Notes under the pieces: generated by a model
What the model saw: only the letters and a program-made list of their open reading frames with translations
Told to the model about the DNA's origin: nothing
Databases searched by the model: none
Program-made: the position numbers and the translations under genes
Part shown: one piece after another, positions 1 through 5,167 of the stretch
How the letters are laid out: the number at the start of each line of letters is the position of its first letter
How positions within the stretch are numbered: the stretch's first letter is position 1
DNA from: Bifidobacteriaceae bacterium
Lineage (GTDB): Bacteria > Actinomycetota > Actinomycetes > Actinomycetales > WQXJ01
DNA length: 5,167 nt
Assembly: GCA_031279575.1 (NCBI GenBank)
Contig: JAITIG010000156.1
Coordinates: forward strand, 1-5,167
Reading direction: 5' to 3'

Positions 1-17
1 AGGACACCAGGACAACC

Positions 18-22
18 GAGGA
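18..22 (+). promoter_or_regulatory. Weak ribosome binding site for rplC
   Basis: GAGGA lies 10 nt before the rplC ATG, a partial match to the anti-Shine-Dalgarno complement. The rest of the first 32 bases is short spacer. In the usual gene order it would follow rpsJ (S10), but no recognisable end of rpsJ is visible, so that neighbour is inferred. No promoter or terminator can be supported in so short a stretch. Confidence 0.5.
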
Positions 23-32
23 CTTTACGAAG

Positions 33-701
33 ATGACTACCGTTTCCCAGGAAACCCGGCCCAAGGCCGCCCTTCTGGGCACCAAGCTGGGCATGACCCA
101 AGCGTGGGACCCGGACGGCCGCGTGGTGCCGCTGACCGTCATAGAGGTCGGCACCAATGTTGTCACGCAGGTCCGCACGCAGGAGGTGGACGGCTACAGC
201 GCGGTCCAGCTCGGCTACGGCCAGATCGACCCAAGGCGCGTCAAAGCGCCGCTGACCGGGCATTTCGCCAAGGCGGGCGTCACCCCCCGGCGTTATCTGG
301 CGGAGGTCAAACTGGCGGACTCCGAGTCCTATGAGCCCGGCGGCGAGCTGACAGCCGAGGTCTTCGAGGCCGGCCAGCTGGTCGATGTCACCGGCACCAC
401 CAAAGGCAAAGGCACGGCCGGGGTGATGAAGCGGCACGGCTTCGCCGGCGTGGGCGCCTCCCACGGCTCGCACCGCAACCACCGCAAACCCGGGTCGATT
501 GGCGCTTGCGCCACCCCCGCCCGGGTGATGAAGGGTATGCGCATGGCCGGCCGGATGGGCCACGAGCGGCACACCATTTTGAGTTTGGCGGTCCACGCGG
601 TCGACGCCGACAAGGGCCTGCTGCTGGTCAAGGGCCCGGTGCCCGGCCCCAAGGGCGGTCTGGTCCTGGTCCGCAGCGCGGTGAAAGGGGCGCAAGCCTG
701 A
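33..701 (+). CDS. rplC: 50S ribosomal protein L3
   Basis: L3 is an early-assembly 23S rRNA-binding protein whose central extension reaches towards the peptidyl-transferase centre. The 222-residue product is close to the usual family length of about 210-220. Visible landmarks are GTKLGMTQ (residues 16-23), the GHFAKAG stretch (76-82), [13 protein letters not shown] (118-130), the extended loop with GSIGACATP (154-162) and MAGRMGHER (171-179), and the C-terminal [14 protein letters not shown]. Aligned by eye with E. coli L3, the glutamine methylated by PrmB (Gln150) is Ala160 here; as I recall, actinobacterial L3 commonly has this GxCATP form. The start is the only in-frame ATG upstream of the conserved GMTQ; no earlier in-frame start exists in the window. 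Its TGA overlaps the rplD ATG by one base. Confidence 0.98.
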   Translation: MTTVSQETRPKAALLGTKLGMTQAWDPDGRVVPLTVIEVGTNVVTQVRTQEVDGYSAVQLGYGQIDPRRVKAPLTGHFAKAGVTPRRYLAEVKLADSESYEPGGELTAEVFEAGQLVDVTGTTKGKGTAGVMKRHGFAGVGASHGSHRNHRKPGSIGACATPARVMKGMRMAGRMGHERHTILSLAVHAVDADKGLLLVKGPVPGPKGGLVLVRSAVKGAQA

Positions 702-1447
702 TGAGCACGGTCGATGTGTTGGACGCCTCGGGCGCGGTGGTTGGCGCCGCCGAGTTGCCGGACGCGGTGTTCAATGTCGAGGTCAATGTCCCGTTGATCC
801 ACCAGGTGGTGGTGGCCCAGTTGGCGGCCGCCCGCCAGGGCACCCACTCCACCAAGACCCGGGGCGAGGTGCGCGGCGGCGGCCGCAAGCCGTACCGCCA
901 GAAGGGCACCGGCCGCGCCCGGCAGGGTTCGATCCGCGCCCCCCAGTTCACCGGCGGCGGCGTGGTCCACGGCCCCAAGCCGCGCGATTATTCGCAGCGC
1001 ACGCCGAAGAAGATGAAGAAGGCGGCTTTGCTGGGAGCGCTTTCCGACCGGGCCCGCCACAGCCGGATCCATGTGGTGACCGAGTTTGTGGCCGGGGAGG
1101 TGCCCGCCACCAAGGCCGCCCGCGGCTTGGTGGAGCAGATCACGGCCCGGGCCCGCGTCTTGGTGGTGGCCGCCCGCGCCGAGGAGGTCTCGCGCCGCTC
1201 GGTGCGCAATCTGCCGCAGGTGCATCTGCTGCCGCCGGACCAGTTGAACACCTACGACGTGATGGTGTCCGATGACGTGATCTTCACCCAGGCGGCTTTG
1301 GCGGAGTTCCTGGCCGGCCCCAAGTCCTCCGTGCACCCGGCTTCGCGCCGGCCCGCCGCCCAAGTCCAGGCAGGCGAGCCGTTGGACGATGCCGCCCCGC
1401 CGCAGGGCGCCCAAACTGGCCAGGACGCTAAGGAGGCGACCGCATGA
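701..1447 (+). CDS. rplD: 50S ribosomal protein L4, with long low-complexity C-terminal tail
   Basis: L4 binds 23S rRNA domain I and sends a basic loop into the exit tunnel, where macrolides contact it. In E. coli and relatives L4 also represses its own S10 operon; whether it does so here cannot be judged, because the leader lies outside the window. Landmarks are [21 protein letters not shown] (residues 34-54), the loop [20 protein letters not shown] (58-77), the [14 protein letters not shown] segment (85-98), and [15 protein letters not shown] (186-200). Lys68 aligns with E. coli Lys63, a macrolide-resistance position, and is wild type. The conserved fold ends near residue 204; residues 205-248 form an Ala/Pro/Gln/Asp-rich tail, making the 248-residue protein longer than the usual 200-225. 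The start is at the TGATG junction with rplC, with AAAGGGG 10 nt upstream. Its last codons contain the rplW ribosome binding site. Confidence 0.98.
   Translation: MSTVDVLDASGAVVGAAELPDAVFNVEVNVPLIHQVVVAQLAAARQGTHSTKTRGEVRGGGRKPYRQKGTGRARQGSIRAPQFTGGGVVHGPKPRDYSQRTPKKMKKAALLGALSDRARHSRIHVVTEFVAGEVPATKAARGLVEQITARARVLVVAARAEEVSRRSVRNLPQVHLLPPDQLNTYDVMVSDDVIFTQAALAEFLAGPKSSVHPASRRPAAQVQAGEPLDDAAPPQGAQTGQDAKEATA
1430..1436 (+). promoter_or_regulatory. Strong ribosome binding site for rplW
   Basis: AAGGAGG is a perfect consensus Shine-Dalgarno sequence placed 7 nt before the rplW ATG. It lies wholly inside the last codons of rplD (Ala-Lys-Glu-Ala), so the end of the L4 tail doubles as the initiation signal for L23. 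Together with the ATGA stop/start overlap it supports translational coupling. Confidence 0.85.
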
Positions 1448-1752
1448 GCAAGCCGGACCTGCCCAAAGACCCGCGCGACGTCATCGTCAGCCCGGTGGTC
1501 TCAGAGAAGAGCTACGGGCTGATCGACGAGGGCAAATACACCTTCTTGGTCGACCCGAGGGCAAACAAGACGGAGATCAGGCTGGCGGTGGAGAAGATCT
1601 TCGGCGTCAAAGTGGCCTCCGTCAACACCATCAACCGCCTCGGCAAAGTCAAGCGCACGCGGTTCGGCGAAGGCCGGCGCAAGGCCACCAAGCGCGCCAT
1701 CGTGACGCTGTCCGAGGGCACCATCGACATCTTCGGCGCGCCGATCTCTTAG
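1444..1752 (+). CDS. rplW: 50S ribosomal protein L23
   Basis: L23 sits at the mouth of the peptide exit tunnel and is the docking site for trigger factor and the signal recognition particle. The product has 102 residues, normal for the family. Visible features are the N-terminal [12 protein letters not shown] (residues 12-23), where Glu21 aligns with E. coli Glu18, the trigger-factor contact; the helix [17 protein letters not shown] (41-57); [20 protein letters not shown] (60-79), which corresponds to the tunnel-side beta hairpin; and the C-terminal strand [14 protein letters not shown]. The ATG overlaps the rplD stop by 4 nt (ATGA) and has a perfect Shine-Dalgarno 7 nt upstream, which fixes the start. 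A 21-nt gap separates it from rplB. Confidence 0.98.
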   Translation: MSKPDLPKDPRDVIVSPVVSEKSYGLIDEGKYTFLVDPRANKTEIRLAVEKIFGVKVASVNTINRLGKVKRTRFGEGRRKATKRAIVTLSEGTIDIFGAPIS

Positions 1753-1759
1753 AAGGGCT

Positions 1760-1764
1760 GAGGA
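1760..1764 (+). promoter_or_regulatory. Ribosome binding site for rplB
   Basis: GAGGA lies 9 nt before the rplB ATG, in the 21-nt gap after rplW. This gap is the longest non-coding stretch between two genes in the window and holds nothing else recognisable. Confidence 0.65.
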
Positions 1765-1773
1765 AGAACCGAC

Positions 1774-2610
<837 letters not shown>

Positions 2611-2612
2611 TT

Positions 2613-2618
2613 AGGAGA
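2613..2618 (+). promoter_or_regulatory. Ribosome binding site for rpsS
   Basis: AGGAGA stands 9 nt before the rpsS ATG in the 17-nt gap after rplB. It is a good consensus match at normal spacing and supports the start chosen for S19. Confidence 0.75.
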
Positions 2619-2627
2619 GATTGAACG

Positions 2628-2909
2628 ATGCCGCGCAGCTTGAAGAAGGGGCCGTTTGTTGACGACCACCTGCAAAAAAAGGTTGACGAGCACAACGCCA
2701 AAGGCCTCAAGACCGTCATCAAGACCTGGTCCCGGCGATCTATGATCACCCCGGACTTCCTTGGCTTGACGTTTGCCGTCCACGATGGCCGCAAGCATGT
2801 GCCGGTGTTTGTCACCGAGTCCATGGTGGGCCACAAACTGGGCGAGTTCGCCCCCACCCGGACCTTCCGCGGCCACGAGAAGGACGATAAGAAGGGACGC
2901 CGCCGCTGA
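2628..2909 (+). CDS. rpsS: 30S ribosomal protein S19
   Basis: S19 lies in the head of the small subunit near the A site, partners S13, and contacts the large subunit through intersubunit bridges. The 93-residue product has the normal family length. Landmarks are the N-terminal [15 protein letters not shown] (residues 1-15), [20 protein letters not shown] (35-54), and the family signature from [19 protein letters not shown] through EFAPTRTF (54-80). The tail is basic, ending KKGRRR. Codons 16-18 contain a run of seven adenines (2674-2680), unusual against the surrounding GC-rich sequence. The TGA overlaps the rplV ATG by one base. Confidence 0.99.
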   Translation: MPRSLKKGPFVDDHLQKKVDEHNAKGLKTVIKTWSRRSMITPDFLGLTFAVHDGRKHVPVFVTESMVGHKLGEFAPTRTFRGHEKDDKKGRRR

Positions 2910-3316
2910 TGAGCAAACCGTCGAGGAAGGTGCTGGACCTGAGCCAAGGCAAAGCCTCCGGCCGCTATATCCGGGTCACCCCGATGAAGGCCCGGCGCAT
3001 GGTGGACCTGGTGCGAGGCAAGAACGCCGAGGCGGCCGCCACCCAGTTGCTGTTCCAGCCGCAGTCCGCCAGCCGGCCGGTGCGCAAGGTGCTGGAGGCG
3101 GCCATGCAGTCGATCATTGACAAGCGCGACACCCATGGCGGCGCGCCGGTGGACCGGGCGTCGCTGTATGTGGCCGAAGCCTATGTCGACGAGGGCCCCA
3201 CCATGAAGCGCTTCCGCCCCCGCGCCAAGGGCCGCGCCGCCCGCATCTTGAAGCGGACCAGCCACATCACCGTGGTGGTGCGCGAAGCCGAGAAGAAGAA
3301 GGAGAGGGCCCGCTAG
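2909..3316 (+). CDS. rplV: 50S ribosomal protein L22
   Basis: L22 binds several domains of 23S rRNA, and its long beta hairpin lines the exit tunnel opposite L4. The 135-residue product has a slightly extended N-terminus (about 17 residues before [14 protein letters not shown] at 18-31). [12 protein letters not shown] (32-43) and the C-terminal block with [20 protein letters not shown] (94-113) and [11 protein letters not shown] (114-124) are diagnostic; the latter block is the tunnel hairpin. Residues 64-86 differ from the commonest wording: the usual A-N-A-x-N motif after the VLE/A helix is replaced by [15 protein letters not shown]. The start is the TGATG overlap with rpsS, with GAAGGGA 11 nt upstream. 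A short charged tail ([10 protein letters not shown]) ends the protein, and the TAG overlaps the rpsC GTG by one base. Confidence 0.98.
   Translation: MSKPSRKVLDLSQGKASGRYIRVTPMKARRMVDLVRGKNAEAAATQLLFQPQSASRPVRKVLEAAMQSIIDKRDTHGGAPVDRASLYVAEAYVDEGPTMKRFRPRAKGRAARILKRTSHITVVVREAEKKKERAR
3299..3304 (+). promoter_or_regulatory. Ribosome binding site for the GTG start of rpsC
   Basis: AAGGAG lies 11 nt before the rpsC GTG, inside the last codons of rplV (Lys-Glu-Arg). The spacing is slightly long, but the match is good. It supports the GTG at 3316, which gives the invariant S3 N-terminus. Confidence 0.7.
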
Positions 3317-4137
3317 TGGGACAGAAGGTCAACCCGCTGGGTTTCAGGCTTGGCATCACCACCGAGCACCGTTCGCGGTGGTTCGCGGACTCCACCAAAC
3401 CGGGCCAGCGCTACCGCGACTACGTCAAAGAGGACGTGCAGATCCGCCGCCTGATGGCGACTGGCCTGGAGCGGGCGGGCATCGCCAAGGTTGAGATCGA
3501 GCGCAGCCGCGACCGGGTGCGGATCGATATCCACACGGCCCGCCCCGGCATTGTGATTGGCCGGCGCGGCGCCGAGGCGGACCGCATCCGCGGCGAGTTG
3601 GAGAAGCTGACCGGCAAGCAGGTCCAGTTGAACATTCTGGAGGTGAAGAACCCGGAGTTGAACGCCCAGCTGGTGGCCCAGGGCATAGCCGAGCAGCTGG
3701 CCAGCCGGGTGTCTTTCCGCCGGGCCATGCGCAAGGGCTTGCAATCGGCCCAGCGGGCCGGGGCCAAGGGCGTGCGGGTGCAGTGCTCGGGGCGCCTGGG
3801 CGGGGCGGAGATGTCCCGCTCGGAGTTTTACCGCGAGGGGCGGGTGCCGTTGCACACCTTGCGGGCCAACATCGACTACGGCTTTTTTGAGGCCCGCACC
3901 ACCTTTGGGCGGATCGGCGTGAAGGTGTGGATTTACAAGGGCGATATGACCGAGCGGGAGTTCGCCCGCCAGCAGGCGGCCGCGCCCAGGCCCTCCAGGG
4001 GCCGCGGCGAGCGCGACCGGGGGGAGCGCGGCGAGCGCGCAGACCGCCCCGGCCGGGGCCGGCGCGGCGATGGCGGCCGGCAGTCCAACGACCAAGCGCC
4101 GGCCGGGGCCGGCGCCGCGACCCGAACGGAGGCCTGA
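3316..4137 (+). CDS. rpsC: 30S ribosomal protein S3, with Arg/Gly-rich C-terminal tail
   Basis: S3 is in the head of the small subunit at the mRNA entry pore and takes part in mRNA unwinding. The start is GTG, chosen because it yields the invariant [15 protein letters not shown] type 2 KH domain covers roughly residues 40-110, with [13 protein letters not shown] (75-87) and the GxxG loop at 82-85. FRRAMRKG (134-141) contains Arg135, Arg136 and Arg139, aligning with the E. coli helicase residues Arg131, Arg132 and Lys135. The S3 C-terminal domain has [19 protein letters not shown] (158-176), [13 protein letters not shown] and [11 protein letters not shown] (200-210). Residues 219-273 are a low-complexity tail with GER repeats (231-241), GRGRRG and then AGAGAA. 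The 273-residue total is typical of actinobacterial S3, which often carries such tails. It lies 3 nt before rplP. Confidence 0.98.
   Translation: MGQKVNPLGFRLGITTEHRSRWFADSTKPGQRYRDYVKEDVQIRRLMATGLERAGIAKVEIERSRDRVRIDIHTARPGIVIGRRGAEADRIRGELEKLTGKQVQLNILEVKNPELNAQLVAQGIAEQLASRVSFRRAMRKGLQSAQRAGAKGVRVQCSGRLGGAEMSRSEFYREGRVPLHTLRANIDYGFFEARTTFGRIGVKVWIYKGDMTEREFARQQAAAPRPSRGRGERDRGERGERADRPGRGRRGDGGRQSNDQAPAGAGAATRTEA
4004..4039 (+). repeat. Short in-frame tandem-like repeat in the rpsC tail
   Basis: A 12-nt unit, GCGGCGAGCGCG, occurs at 4004-4015 and again at 4028-4039, a 24-nt period that keeps the reading frame. It encodes the Gly-Glu-Arg triplets of the S3 tail (three GER copies at residues 231-241). 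This is likely slippage or codon-repeat growth in a disordered tail. Confidence 0.7.
4049..4120 (+). repeat. Imperfect 22-nt direct repeat (4049-4070 and 4099-4120) in the rpsC tail
   Basis: The two copies match at 21 of 22 positions and start exactly 50 nt apart, with the core CCGGCCGGGGCCGGCGC identical. Because 50 is not a multiple of three, the copies are read in different frames: the first encodes Gly-Arg-Gly-Arg-Arg-Gly and the second Pro-Ala-Gly-Ala-Gly-Ala-Ala. The first copy overlaps a perfect 12-bp palindrome at 4047-4058 (CCCCGGCCGGGG). Confidence 0.75.
4096..4115 (+). repeat. GC-only inverted repeat ahead of rplP
   Basis: GCGCCGGCC at 4096-4104 is followed by two bases and then its exact reverse complement GGCCGGCGC at 4107-4115. 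In RNA this can form a stem of about 8 bp with a 4-nt loop. It lies in the last codons of rpsC, 12 nt before the rplP ribosome binding site. No U-run follows, so it is not a normal intrinsic terminator. A role in rpsC/rplP translation or RNA stability is only a possibility. Confidence 0.55.
4128..4132 (+). promoter_or_regulatory. Ribosome binding site for rplP
   Basis: GGAGG lies 8 nt before the rplP ATG and within the last sense codons of rpsC (Thr-Glu-Ala). Motif and spacing are both close to ideal. Confidence 0.8.
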
Positions 4138-4140
4138 GCC

Positions 4141-4557
4141 ATGCTCGTTCCCCGCCGCATCAAGCACCGCAAGCAGCACCACCCGAAGCGCAGCGGCGCC
4201 GCCAAGGGCGGCACCACGATCGCTTTTGGCGAGTTCGGCATCCAGGCTTTGGAGCCGGCCTATCTGACCAACCGGCAGATTGAGGCGGCCCGTATCGCCA
4301 TGACCCGCCACGTCAAGCGCGGCGGCAAGGTTTGGATCAACGTCTTCCCCGACCGGCCTTTGACCAAGAAGCCGGCCGAGACCCGGATGGGTTCGGGCAA
4401 GGGCTCGCCGGAGTGGTGGATCGCGAACATCAAACCGGGCCGGGTGGTGTTCGAGTTGTCTGGCGTGCCGGAGGCCCTGGCCCGCGAGGCGATGACCCGG
4501 GCGATGCACAAGCTGCCCATGAAGTGCCGTTTTATCAGGCGAGAAGGTGGTGATTGA
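4141..4557 (+). CDS. rplP: 50S ribosomal protein L16
   Basis: L16 binds 23S rRNA next to the A-site tRNA and is needed late in large-subunit assembly. The 138-residue length is normal. Landmarks are the basic start [19 protein letters not shown] (1-19), [20 protein letters not shown] (29-48), [20 protein letters not shown] (49-68), [20 protein letters not shown] (69-88), and the C-terminal [21 protein letters not shown]. Arg82 aligns with E. coli Arg81, the arginine hydroxylated by YcfD/RoxA there; whether a hydroxylase exists here cannot be told. The start follows the rpsC stop by 3 nt with GGAGG at ideal spacing. The rpmC ribosome binding site overlaps the 3' end of this gene. Confidence 0.99.
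   Translation: MLVPRRIKHRKQHHPKRSGAAKGGTTIAFGEFGIQALEPAYLTNRQIEAARIAMTRHVKRGGKVWINVFPDRPLTKKPAETRMGSGKGSPEWWIANIKPGRVVFELSGVPEALAREAMTRAMHKLPMKCRFIRREGGD
4544..4555 (+). promoter_or_regulatory. Extended ribosome binding site for rpmC
   Basis: AAGGTGGTGATT matches 10 of 12 positions of the full complement of the usual 16S rRNA 3' end (AAGGAGGTGATC). It sits just before the ATG at 4559 and covers the last codons and the first stop base of rplP. It decides the L29 start: the upstream in-frame GTG at 4547 lies inside this element and would add only four non-conserved residues. Confidence 0.75.
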
Positions 4558-4558
4558 G

Positions 4559-4813
4559 ATGGCTATCGGTTCCAAGGACTTGATGCCGGACCAGCTTGAC
4601 CTGCTGGATGACGAGCGCCTGCGGGCGGCTTTGGCCCGCTCCAAGGAGGAGTTGTTCAACCTGCGGTTCGCCACCGCGACCGGCCAGACCGAGTCGCATG
4701 GCCGCTTGAAGGCGGTTAGGCGCGACATCGCCAGGATTTACACGGTGCTGCGCGAGCGCGAGCTCGGCATCCGCACCGCGCCGAGATCGAACGTGGAGGA
4801 TGAGAAGAAGTGA
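4559..4813 (+). CDS. rpmC: 50S ribosomal protein L29
   Basis: L29 is a small two-helix protein at the tunnel exit beside L23, where it helps form the docking platform for trigger factor and SRP. The ATG at 4559 is preferred to the in-frame GTG at 4547 because of the ribosome binding site, giving 84 residues ([12 protein letters not shown]...). The diagnostic stretch is [15 protein letters not shown] (29-43) followed by [20 protein letters not shown] (48-67), the two helices and linker. About 13 residues after ELGI ([13 protein letters not shown]) form a charged tail, a little longer than the basic family but similar to other actinobacterial L29. One base separates it from rplP, and its stop overlaps the rpsQ GTG by 4 nt (GTGA). 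Confidence 0.97.
   Translation: MAIGSKDLMPDQLDLLDDERLRAALARSKEELFNLRFATATGQTESHGRLKAVRRDIARIYTVLRERELGIRTAPRSNVEDEKK
4795..4799 (+). promoter_or_regulatory. Ribosome binding site for the GTG start of rpsQ
   Basis: GGAGG lies 10 nt before the rpsQ GTG, inside the codons for the acidic end of L29. Spacing is at the long end of normal. It supports the GTG that overlaps the rpmC stop. Confidence 0.65.
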
Positions 4814-5094
4814 GCGATACGGCTGCCCAGTCCGCGCCCGTCCGCACCACGCGCCGCAAGACCCGGCGCGGTGTGGTGGTCAGCGACAAGATGCAAAAGA
4901 CGGTTGTGGTCCGCTTGGAGGATCGGGTCAAGCACCCCCTCTACGGCAAGGTCATGACCCGCAACACCAAGGTCAAAGCCCACGACGAGGCGGAGACCGC
5001 GGGGGTTGGCGACTTGGTGTTGATCATGGAGACCCGCCCGCTGAGCGCCACCAAGCGCTGGCGCGTGGTGGAGATCATCGAGAAAGCCAAGTAG
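4810..5094 (+). CDS. rpsQ: 30S ribosomal protein S17
   Basis: S17 is a primary 16S rRNA-binding OB-fold protein in the body of the small subunit. The product has 94 residues; the core aligns from about residue 14, after a short N-terminal extension ([13 protein letters not shown]) common in actinobacteria. Landmarks are [20 protein letters not shown] (17-36), [20 protein letters not shown] (40-59), and the family signature [20 protein letters not shown] (67-86). The start is GTG, overlapping the rpmC stop by 4 nt; the next in-frame ATG would fall inside the conserved DKMQKTVVV strand and is too late. It is the classical last gene of the S10 operon, but only 10 nt separate it from rplN, so transcription very likely continues. 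Confidence 0.97.
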   Translation: MSDTAAQSAPVRTTRRKTRRGVVVSDKMQKTVVVRLEDRVKHPLYGKVMTRNTKVKAHDEAETAGVGDLVLIMETRPLSATKRWRVVEIIEKAK

Positions 5095-5098
5095 GGGA
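5093..5098 (+). promoter_or_regulatory. Ribosome binding site for rplN
   Basis: AGGGGA overlaps the rpsQ stop codon and ends 6 nt before the rplN ATG. It is an acceptable Shine-Dalgarno match in a 10-nt gap that leaves no space for a promoter. Confidence 0.6.
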
Positions 5099-5104
5099 CG
5101 CGAC

Positions 5105-5167
5105 ATGATTCAGCAGGAGACCCGGCTCAGGGTGGCGGACAACACGGGCGCCAAGGAGATTCTGTGC
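5105..5167 (+). CDS. rplN: 50S ribosomal protein L14, N-terminal part (cut by window end)
   Basis: The 21 codons present read [20 protein letters not shown] and then Cys, which is the highly conserved start of L14 (MIQQxxxLxVADNxGAK). L14 binds 23S rRNA near the L3/L19 cluster, contributes to intersubunit bridges, and is the binding site of the silencing factor RsfS. The reading frame is open to the last base; the remaining 100 or so residues lie beyond the window. L14 is the first gene of the spc operon in E. coli; here it follows rpsQ after 10 nt, so S10 and spc genes appear fused in one transcription unit. Confidence 0.95.
   Translation, partial: MIQQETRLRVADNTGAKEILC

Noticed and set aside
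506..700. Upstream extension of the L4 frame to an ATG at 506
   Set aside because: The frame is open, but this part lies wholly within conserved L3 codons and has no L4 similarity; the ATG at 701 with the TGATG junction gives the normal L4 N-terminus.
329..1414. Antisense open frame of 361 codons opposite rplC and rplD
   Set aside because: Shadow of conserved sense genes; composition is typical of antisense reading and no motif is visible.
4096..4140. Intrinsic terminator between rpsC and rplP
   Set aside because: The stem is strong, but it lies inside the rpsC coding sequence, no T-run follows, and the operon clearly continues 3 nt after rpsC.
3313..4728. Long antisense open frame of 471 codons opposite rpsC, rplP and rpmC
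   Set aside because: It runs opposite three strongly conserved ribosomal genes, its translation is low-complexity Ala/Gly/Leu/Arg/His with no recognisable domain, and long antisense frames are expected in GC-rich DNA with biased third positions.

Overview
The window is an uninterrupted run of ribosomal-protein genes, all on the + strand. It is the S10 operon minus its first gene (rpsJ, presumably just upstream), running directly into the start of the spc operon. The order is rplC, rplD, rplW, rplB, rpsS, rplV, rpsC, rplP, rpmC, rpsQ, rplN (5' end only), which is the canonical bacterial order with nothing inserted. Base composition is GC-rich (roughly two-thirds by eye). The proteins look actinobacterial: S3 begins [20 protein letters not shown] and has a long Arg/Gly-rich tail, L3 has [10 protein letters not shown]16 has [19 protein letters not shown], and L29 has [22 protein letters not shown] wording. 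From memory of family sequences, the closest feel is Micrococcales/Actinomycetales-type actinomycetes. That placement is inference, not a computed result.

Layout: bases 1-32 are spacer with a weak ribosome binding site. Bases 33-2610 encode large-subunit proteins L3, L4, L23 and L2. Bases 2628-4137 encode S19, L22 and S3. Bases 4141-5094 encode L16, L29 and S17. Bases 5105-5167 are the first 21 codons of L14. Junctions are extremely tight: five neighbouring pairs overlap by 1 or 4 nt, and the other gaps are 1, 3, 10, 17 and 21 nt. There is no space for an internal terminator or a classical intergenic promoter, including at the S10/spc boundary. The whole block is most simply one transcript with translational coupling, giving matched amounts of proteins that assemble around the peptidyl-transferase centre and exit tunnel (L2, L3, L4, L22, L23, L29, L16, L14) and the small-subunit head and body (S3, S19, S17).

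No novel system is visible; this is a conserved housekeeping locus. The points worth a second look are small: a roughly 44-residue low-complexity tail on L4, a repeat-bearing Arg/Gly tail on S3 whose DNA forms a strong hairpin ahead of rplP, a non-standard stretch in L22, and an A-AAA-AAG heptamer in rpsS.
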